Source: Hyposmocoma kahamanoa
Taxonomy: Eukaryota; Arthropoda; Insecta; Lepidoptera; Cosmopterigidae
NCBI RefSeq assembly: GCF_003589595.1
Contig: NW_020653851.1
Coordinates: forward strand, 23,838,326-23,902,325
Direction of reading: 5' to 3'
Length of the DNA: 64,000 nt
The position numbers were made by a program, and so were the translations under genes. This document shows, piece after piece, positions 56,679 through 64,000 of the stretch. Within the stretch, counting starts at the first letter, position 1. Every line of letters begins with the position of its first letter. Below the pieces are notes generated by a model. That model ran no database searches and had not been told where the DNA came from. It saw only the letters and a list, made by a program, of their open reading frames with translations.

Positions 56679-56945
56679 ATGCAGTCGTCACATTATTTGG
56701 GCAAGTTTTTCTCGCTAAATAACGAAAACAATTGCTCATTAATAGTAGATTTGCGGGTTATAAATCGAATGTTCTATGAGGCACCCTGTCGAGATTTTGT
56801 AGCGAATTCTTTAGCAAAAATTTACTTTAAAATGTTGTACGCCACTGAAAAGAAGAATGTATTTCATGTTGCTGATACTTTCCGGGAATTCTTTACTTCA
56901 TTCGGCCATAACCAAAACTCTGTAACACCTTACATTTTACCTTAG
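56679..56945 (+). CDS. unrecognised 88-codon open frame
   Basis: Starts at an ATG (ttttATGCAG) and ends ...NSVTPYILP. The composition is protein-like (CRDFVANSLAKIYFKMLYAT, FHVADTFREFFTSFGH), but no family is recognised and no splice sites join it to anything. It may be a piece of a transposon or chance. Confidence 0.2.
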   Translation: MQSSHYLGKFFSLNNENNCSLIVDLRVINRMFYEAPCRDFVANSLAKIYFKMLYATEKKNVFHVADTFREFFTSFGHNQNSVTPYILP

Positions 56946-57319
56946 TGTCTCAACGTCTCAACATTTTTGACAAAGGTCACGAACATTGTAAAGGCTGGGG
57001 TTAAAAAATATCTGTCCACAACTGTACTGTAGTTTGATTACAGATCTGCCGGGTGTTGAATTGATCCAATCTATCGACCAGAAAAGCATTTGTTTATATA
57101 CAGTGTGTGAGAAAATGGAAAAGTGGAGTTGCAAGCTAGAGTCGACAGCATGCGGTTACTTGAGTAATGAGGCGTAGGTAATATATTTCTTTATCTATCT
57201 ATAATTGTATTATGTAAAGGAGTAAGGTCCGGAGCTACTCACTGGTAGATGTGCGTACTACAAAACCTATACGTCACAGAAACATGGAAACTTGAGGGTA
57301 TATTACTACTTTTTTTACC

Positions 57320-57562
57320 GGCTCACCTTAGGACCTGGCAGAATCATCAGCGTCGCAGTTCGACTGCTGAGTGAGGCCCTTTTTGCTGACACAGTACAGT
57401 CAACTCTACACCTAACACAACATAATATTCCAGACCCCATGCCCGCACACCTAGACTAGCCTTTTTCTTTATGATTACCATTGTACTATGTCGTAGGCTT
57501 GTTTGTGATGTACTGTGATTCAGCAATAAACGAGTTATATATCTATCTATCTATCTAGTACT
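57320..57562 (+). repeat. LINE-like 3' end with TATC microsatellite
   Basis: 'aggacctggcagaatcatca' to 'cagcaataaacgagttatat' followed by four to five TATC units at 57537-57557, the usual form of a retroposon 3' end. Confidence 0.45.
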
Positions 57563-58554
57563 TTTATTTACGTAGTAAAGGCGTACTAAAAACTTATTTT
57601 TCGAAATTCAATCCCCAAGCTGGTGAAAAACACAACAACAATGATGAAAAGGGACCAGTAAGGCAACTTATCACAAACTCGTTTTTTCATCGCTGTCATT
57701 TTTGTTCGAATTTTCATTATACCGAAATCCGAATTATAACGAAACCGTTGTTCTTTCACGATATGTTGGATGTTTATCGCAAAGACATGATTACGTTCGG
57801 TTAGGTCAGGTTAAGTTTGGTTTAAAAGAAAAAATCATTTTCCTCTCAAAATTACTTTCGAGGTTATGAAAATTCGGGCAAACGTTATTTCTGGAAAAGG
57901 TCATTTCGGACTACTGATAGGTAACCCCCAGTAATTATGCCGGTAATGGCAACACAATAAAATTGTAATGCAGACTTTATTATAATTATGATTGTCAACA
58001 ATAATGTTGTTTTTTTTATGTGGAAAATACGGATAATCTAAAAGAAGCTTTGATTTAACCTCATTTTATTATTTATTATTATTTTAACCCTTTGCGAGAC
58101 CTTTATTTTGTGTACATTCTCCTTGTTGGAACTTTCTCGGCAAGCAGGAAAATTTTAGTCTTTAGGCGTCAGGGGTTGTCGGATTCTAGAATTATAATGT
58201 TTTACATTCAGCTATTTATTACTAATAAATAAATAGAAAAAACCACATACAAAAAAAATGTAAAAAATTAATACAAAATGAAATAAAAAACCAGGTGACT
58301 GTTTATTAGTAAGTGAAATTTAGTGATGAACATACTAGGTTATCTTCTAGCTCGATAAAATTATACAGTGATTGTATATCCCAGTTTATAATCGACAAAA
58401 TTCAACTTTAATGAGAATACATAAAAATGACAATGACAATAACAATATGACTCTCAGATACATGTATGTCGAATAAATCCATTCTGCTTTTATACATTTA
58501 AAGTGTTCACCAATCAAAATGGTCAAAATATTCCCATATCCGGATTTTTTTATA
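57563..58554. other. intergenic, nothing recognised
   Basis: AT-rich; no exon or clear repeat seen. Confidence 0.35.
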
Positions 58555-58817
58555 TTAAGTGACGGGACGAACAAGTCGTGTCCCGGGTGGTAGGCGACAT
58601 GCCTGTCCATAGCAGATGCAGCATCAGGGCCTTACATCGCAAAGATCTGGTGGCCCTGCCACTGCGCCCATCACCTTGAGATTGTTGATGTTGATGAGTT
58701 GGCAAGTCCCATGTGATTGTAATTTTACCAGCAATGTTCACATTATCGCTCGGCGGCAGGAATTGGTAAGGTGGCAGTCATTCCCTTGACAAATTCGTTC
58801 AGAAGGAGCTCTACTGG
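58555..58817 (+). repeat. dispersed repeat family B, near full length
   Basis: 'aagtgacgggacgaacaagt' through 'cgctcggcggcaggaattgg' to 'agaaggagctctactgg'. Confidence 0.8.
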
Positions 58818-58990
58818 GATTGCTCAAAGCGCTCGAGCATTACGAATCTGGTATTATATCATTATTATTAATAAATCGCCACAAGAAGCTTGTAATCAAC
58901 TTGCACATAAGATGCTATTAGTATTTGTTATAATCATATCGATATATCGATAGTCGATAAACGGCAACATTCTATCACTACACAATGTTT

Positions 58991-59189
58991 TAGAGTGGTT
59001 ACACACGGCGACTGCATCGCTACATTTGCGATTTGTAGGCGACTGCATTGATACAAACGTCCGAATGCATAAATGCACTCGCGCGTTTGCATCGCTGCTT
59101 AATGTCGCGTGTGTGTGTAAAGGTAGAAGATGAGCTACCGCATCGCGCTTGCATCGTTGCTAAAGTTGTGCGTGTATAACCGCTCTTAG
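58991..59189. mobile_element. MITE, GGTTACACACGGCGA family, copy 2
   Basis: Left TAGAGTGGTTACACACGGCG and right CGTGTATAACCGCTCTTA are inverted; inner 'gcatcgctac' units recur in both orientations. Second copy at 38192. Confidence 0.7.
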
Positions 59190-59578
59190 ATCGAAGATAA
59201 TATGAATTACCGCCAACTTTTGCTTTTGCAAACAAACGGAAATTATTTATTATCCGCTCGAGAAAAAGGTTTTTATTTTTTGCTTTGTAGCAAAAGTTCT
59301 TCATATTGATGAATGCCTCACTTAAAGTTTCGCTAAGTAATAAAAAGTCCTCTGATTGTATAAAAAGAACTCGTATAAAACACCCCTATACAATATGGCG
59401 GTCGACACCAGAGAAATAAATCAAGAAGAATATCTAGCGGGATATTCGAATTCATTCGACTAAATACGTTACACCATCTTTGAAGCACTGCTGCATAGCG
59501 GCAATCAAGTAGATGCCTTTTCATGAATCTCTTGACTGTAATTACCATGAATATGTAAGTTTATCCTCAGTCTGGCAT

Positions 59579-59584
59579 TTTATT
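59579..59584 (-). terminator. poly(A) signal of the membrane protein gene
   Basis: AATAAA on the minus strand (TTTATT on plus), 89 bp downstream of the stop codon at 59673. Confidence 0.65.
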
Positions 59585-59672
59585 TTTTATGGCGATTGTA
59601 GATGATATGCAAAACGAAAACTAACTGTTCAGTCTAATTCTCTACCGCCTTTCGTATCAGAAACTCTCGATA

Positions 59673-61535
59673 TCAACTCTTACGTCGAGTTTGGTTTTTA
59701 ATAATTCCAAGCTTAGACAGAAGCGGCGAGGCTTTCCATCTACCATCAGATATAAACTTTTTTTGCTCAGGTTCGTATGTGCGATTTTTATTGAGGTTCA
59801 AATGGTATTGCTTTTGATTGTATGGACTGAAATTAAAATAGTCACCATACAGCCAAAGTCCGCTTTTATCATTACTTATAGGTCTGTATTCAATGGTTTC
59901 TTTGACAACGTCTCCCGTATTCTCCTCTGGATCTTGTAAATCCTTCGTGAAATGCGGATTTTTTCGAATTCCGTTTCTGACTTCTTGACCATGTCTTTCT
60001 AGACCATTAGAAGGTGAAGAAGGGGGAGATGAGGCTCTTGTATCTCCCGTAATGTTTCTCCCTCTACCTATCCCTCCTTTTTTTCTTTCTTCTTCCCTTT
60101 CCGCAACGTCTCCGTCATCATCTAGATTTTTATAAAGTAGATGAACTGCAGAAGGTTCTACATCATCAGTAGAACCTCCACCTACAGGTGGATGTCTCTC
60201 TTCTTCTACTTCTCTCCCTGCATTTCCATCACGATCATTAGGAGTAGAGTCTCCATCACCATATGAAACTCCTTCGCTCCTTTCTCCCCCTTCTCGCTGT
60301 TCTTCGCTTGTCTGTCCATCTGAATCATCGAAAGGTGCCAGGGGGAAGTCTTCACCATTTGAACCATCACTTTCTATTTCAGCTCGTACATCTGTTAGGT
60401 TCTGGGACCTTTTTAGGATATCGGGCTTTTTGTTATATGCGCGACGGAAAGTTTGTATATCTGTAATAAAAAAAACAAACTAAATTAGCTGAGGCCTGTC
60501 CACCATCACACTTTCTATTTCACGCAAATCGTGTAATAGTCTATCTCAGATTTAAAGACAGAAAAAGTTGATTTGTAAATTTTGGTTCAATATAATACAA
60601 AAATTGTACGTAGAAATGAAGTATTTCAATTTATATTTGCAAAATATTACAAATGTTCATTGAAGTCATTAACAAGTTTAGTACGGGCAGAAGGTTTGCC
60701 TAAGCAGAGTTCAGACTATAGTTTCTGAAACTTTCTACTTCCTTTAAGATAGATGCATAAATTGATTGTTCAACTCAGTGGTAGGGTTTATTATACTACC
60801 GGTAGAAATGTAAATCACCAGGATAAGTTTAACGGTGTATGTATTTACCGAGTTGATAAGTTTTGGCCTCAACGACGCAATAGTGGTAGCCCAGGCCGAC
60901 GCCTACTCCTCCGGCAATCACCATTGATGTTACCAGACATGTCACAACCGCTACTGCTGCCAAACACAAGGCTACTCTGCGGAAGACAAAACAAAACATA
61001 TTATCTAATTCGAATATTGTCCCAAATACCATTCTAAGGGACGTATTCTAGAACTCTACTCAATGCTCAAGTCAGGATTGCACTCGAAACACAAGCACTG
61101 GAAATACGACCCTAATGGCAGGGACTTGAGTATGATTTCGAGTGCTGTAAACCATACTCAAATCCTGAATTGGGCATTGAGTAGAGTTCTAGAATACGAC
61201 CCTAAATCTCAAATTGAAAAACCCTATGGGACTCATAGATTTAGTATTTATTATATATTTATTAATCTATGATTGGACTTGTGCAGTTTTAGCAGCTAGA
61301 ACTTCTAGGGTTTCTCTTAGAGAAAAGTTCAAGGAGACTGACTGTGGCCCATCAAATTCACATCATTTCATTAAGAAAGTAGATGTCCATAATATTAATC
61401 TTGGAACTAAGTCCCAACTCAAGGTACCACGATTTCGTTTAACTAAGGTAAACGATACGTATAAGGGGAACTCTATACGTTTCCCAATAAGATTTCGGAG
61501 CATAATAAATTAAGATACCTGTCTCGCGCGCCCAT
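59673..61535 (-). CDS. novel single-pass membrane or secreted acidic glycoprotein
   Basis: Three exons: 61535..61519, 60976..60849 and 60460..59673, with GT/AG borders and matching codon phases; 933 nt, 310 residues. Exon 1 gives MGARD, and AG|A across the junction makes R6. Exon 2 is a 30-residue hydrophobic segment (VALCLAAVAVVTCLVTSMVI then AGGVGVGLGY) acting as type II anchor or signal peptide. Exon 3 encodes 261 residues with no methionine: an acidic, Gly/Ser/Pro/Glu-rich middle (about 60-220), then a more ordered tail (EYRPISNDKSGLWLYGDYFN ... FISDGRWKASPLL ... RRKS). Sequons NLT, NIT, NRT and NQT fit lumenal placement. No family is recognised. A poly(A) signal follows. Intron 1 holds a MITE and a LINE fragment. 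Confidence 0.75.
61038..61202. mobile_element. palindromic MITE, GGGTCGTATTC family
   Basis: Ends GGGACGTATTC and complementary GGGTCGTATTC, TAA on both sides (61035-61037 and 61203-61205). In intron 1 of the membrane protein gene. Confidence 0.85.
61214..61513 (+). mobile_element. LINE fragment, C-terminal coding remnant (family 2)
   Basis: A plus-strand frame carries HHFIKKVDVHNINLGTK, then VPRFRLTKVNDTYKGNSIRF and FRSI, the same blocks as the minus-strand fragment at 31851-32045. It ends at the first exon of the membrane protein gene and lies antisense to it in intron 1. Confidence 0.6.
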
Positions 61536-61744
61536 AATCGGCAAATTGCAATTGGTTACACGTTGACAGCGGTTGCAACATCACATTCATTGCACCCAGT
61601 TTCCAGCATACCCACAGCCCTAATCATCTATTCCCGAGCTAAATGACGCTTAAAATCACTAAAATTTACTACAACGATAAACTATTTCACACAAGAAAAG
61701 CAAACGTTTAAAAAATACGTGTCGGGGACATCACACGTAGTCCA

Positions 61745-61950
61745 ATGGTTGTGAACCTTCTTCGATGTTCAACACATCACAATACAGTTTCAGTTACAGT
61801 TTCAGCACAATATTGTGCAATATTTTCTTTCATCGAAAAGCTTATGGTAAATTTCGCACATAAATTACGAAAAGCTCTGAGGTGCGAGGCTGGATTCGAA
61901 CCCACGACCCTTTGCTTGAGAGGCCGTAGGTCAAACCATTAGGCTATGGC
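61745..61950 (-). repeat. tRNA-headed SINE (family D)
   Basis: Minus strand: the head is the complement of 'ccgtaggtcaaaccattagg' and the B-box the complement of 'ggattcgaacccacga'; the body includes the complement of 'gttgtgaaccttcttcgatg'. Confidence 0.65.
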
Positions 61951-62600
61951 TTATGTAACTTAATAATAACTGCTTGTAATATACTTCCGGACACATAATT
62001 CGAGCCACCGCGCGTTTTTGACTTAAAGGGCTAGAATACAAAACTAGTGTTATCGTCGAAGAAAAAGTTTTCCCCCGGTCTCGCAAATCCAAATTCCCAA
62101 CAAGGATTTATGGAAATGACGTTTAGTATACTAGTTTTAAAATTGCTTAGTACTTTTTGATCAATAATACGTTGTTTAAGCTTAGGGCATTTAATACTGA
62201 AAATGCGAGGTGTTGAACGCGTACGAAGGCATTGATACAGTAATATGACAATAGATATACATATAATATAACCTCAGACGAATATTGATAAAAGAAATGC
62301 ATAAAAAAAAAACAATATTAAAAAGATTACCAGAAAAACAAGCCGATCTCGAGAAATAAAAAGACGAGTAAAAGCCGTGACGGATATTGTACTAGATTCG
62401 ATCTTCTTTGAAAAACCGAACCGAAGTCGATCAGAAAGGCGAATCACGAAATTTTGTTTTCGTACAATTTGATATCAGAACGGTCCTGCTTACGGAACAC
62501 GACACATATAATGCAGTGACGTTCTTAAGCATATATACGTACGCCGTTAAATATAAAATTATGAATGTATTAATATAAAGCAACAAGTAAATAAGGTTCA

Positions 62601-62830
62601 CCTGGAGCGGCAGTAACTCAGAGATAGAATGGTTATTTTTCAATTGAGAGTTCGAAACTCTGTGGCGCCATGTACGTATGGTTTTAATTTCTAAGTACAT
62701 GTTTAGTAGAAATTAACGGAGAAATAAAAGATTGTTATGAAACCTGCATATCGCAGAAGGTTCGTCATTCTTGGAAAACGTTCCCAACACCCATTGGGGC
62801 GATGTATATTGATTTGACGGTAACTGGAAA
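62601..62830 (+). repeat. SINE (family D), degenerate
   Basis: 'caattgagagttcgaaactc', 'cctgcatatcgcagaaggtt' and 'gaaaacgttcccaacaccca' follow the family order. Confidence 0.5.
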
Positions 62831-63535
62831 TATATACATGCTTATAGAAAAAATAGACACTTTATCTTTTAATCTTAATTAAAGGTAAGTAGGTGGTATT
62901 TTGGTCTGCGTCGCGAGACAAACTTGATTTTTCCAAAAGGGACACTACACTAGCTGGGGTTGGCGAATAATGACCTTCTGTGTTTATCAGCTGCCCTGGG
63001 GGTGATACCTATGGCATCCATGTTTCATGCAGGCAACAATAAAGGATTCGCAGTGTCTACACTACACCACGCGTTAGCTCTGCCAAATTTCCAAGGTCCG
63101 ATGTATGACCATCACGCATTTTGTCGTTCAGGTATTGTGTGTTATTCTTGAAATGTCTAATATAAATAAAAGATTGTTCTACTCGATATATCATTTAGAT
63201 AGATTACTACCAAGTTAAGTTATACGAGTTCGTTGGTACATCATCGTATCAGCCACTTAGATTTGTTAAATCTAATAAGGAACTTACTTTTGCGTCATGT
63301 ACATTGCTCTGGCCAAACAACCGAAGAATTTGTCACCACCGCAGAGGCACATTGTATTACTTATTAATACAACAAAATTGCAAAAAGTGCATAAAAATGT
63401 AAAAAACACTTCGTAAAAATATGAAGTGTAAAAAACGATATAAAAAAATACTTCTTTTATAAAATAAGTATAAAAATAAAGTATAAAAATATTAAAAATA
63501 AAATTTCAAAATGTAAATGATTGAAATTATGTCAA
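62831..63535. other. unassigned, possible small exon at 63287-63351
   Basis: On the minus strand an ATG at about 63351 opens MCLCGGDKFFGCLARA and runs into a good donor (CAAAA|GTAAGT) near 63287. The C-x-C...FF-x-C-L spacing loosely recalls group III secretory phospholipase A2, but is too short to assign. On the plus strand a 63-codon frame ending at 63151 is followed by AATAAA at 63165-63170. Neither is supported well. Confidence 0.2.
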
Positions 63536-63728
63536 TTAGACAAGGCAGAAAGAAATGCAACAGTGACCAGCCGCAGAGCACGCTTGTTTAAAGTCTTTTT
63601 CGTGTTTCGCGAACTTTGATTCGCACGCGTATTGACCGCACGGTAGCCGTAATGTTTTATATTGACATGCTTGGTATCCGGATCCAGATGCGGACACAAT
63701 GTGTACGCACCTGGACTGGTTAACACGG
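63536..63728 (-). CDS. possible terminal exon of a cysteine-rich secreted peptide
   Basis: After a fair acceptor (tctcttattcag at 63729) one frame gives about 63 residues to a stop at 63536 with eight cysteines: SRCVHIV, YQACQYK, RLPCGQYACESK, KQACSAAGHCCISFCLV. Spacing is C-x14-C-x8-C-x4-C-x14-C-x5-CC-x3-C, as in small disulphide-rich secreted peptides. No signal-peptide exon is found before the window end, and another frame of similar length is also open. No function is proposed. Confidence 0.3.
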
Positions 63729-64000
63729 CTGAATAAGAGATAGCATGACGTGCGGGGGAAATTCTGTGTAAAAGGTAGACTGTTCAAAGCAAACGCACTA
63801 AAGTAGACATACGACTTATTTAATACATAATACGAGTTATTTGAAATTGAAATCAATAATTTTACAAAACAAAGCATTGGTCTCAGTATGGTTTGAAAAA
63901 TTACAATAAGCACCATCTATACCAAAGTCTTCGAACTACGTATAGCGAGGTAAATTCACGTTAGAATGTACCTACTTCAGAAAGATTCTAAGAGATGTCT

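Noticed and set aside
57537..57557. CRISPR-like short repeats
   Set aside because: Simple TATC microsatellite at a retroposon end in a eukaryotic genome; no spacers.
60263..60466. 67-codon plus-strand frame
   Set aside because: Antisense shadow of the last exon of the membrane protein gene.

Overview
The window looks like nuclear DNA of a moth or butterfly (Lepidoptera). It is AT-rich with spliced genes that have short exons and repeat-filled introns. It also carries SINEs with tRNA-like heads, jockey-type LINE fragments, a LINE ORF1 with a PHD finger, a cecropia-type mariner, a hAT element and many small inverted-repeat elements. This rests on family resemblance, not on a database search.

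Four host genes can be read. (1) An intronless small heat-shock protein (8681-9160, +) follows a heat-shock-element array and a TATA box. (2) A compact five-exon phospholipid scramblase paralogue lies on the minus strand (18902 down to 14215). (3) A conventional scramblase lies on the plus strand (exons at 30084, 42525, 45218 and 48544); its first coding exon was not found. The two scramblases stand head to head with the same intron phases and two exons of identical length, so they look like an old duplication. The minus-strand copy has lost the stretch that carries the calcium-binding loop in this family. (4) A three-exon minus-strand gene (61535 down to 59673) encodes an unrecognised 310-residue protein with an N-terminal membrane anchor or signal and several N-glycosylation sequons. 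Its large last exon contains no methionine codon, so simple ORF calling misses it.

An apparently intact Crypton-like tyrosine recombinase gene (13012 down to 11705, one 93-bp intron) lies between sHSP and the minus-strand scramblase. It is flanked by a short inverted repeat and a long imperfect palindrome.

The rest is mostly mobile DNA. Region by region: 1-8.4 kb holds SINEs, a TAA-flanked palindromic MITE, a 542-bp foldback element built of TTCGACAG-like units, and one short membrane-type ORF. 8.5-19 kb holds sHSP, the Crypton and scramblase 2. 19-30 kb holds a tandem MITE dimer, a GC-rich retroelement-like block (22.8-24.4 kb) and SINEs. 30-48.6 kb is scramblase 1, whose introns contain hAT, mariner and LINE copies. 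48.6-58.5 kb is gene-poor, with mariner remnants, a LINE ORF1 pseudogene and a perfect 72-bp palindrome. 59-64 kb holds the novel membrane protein gene and a possible cysteine-rich exon. The best candidates for something undescribed are the membrane protein gene, the truncated scramblase and the Crypton element.
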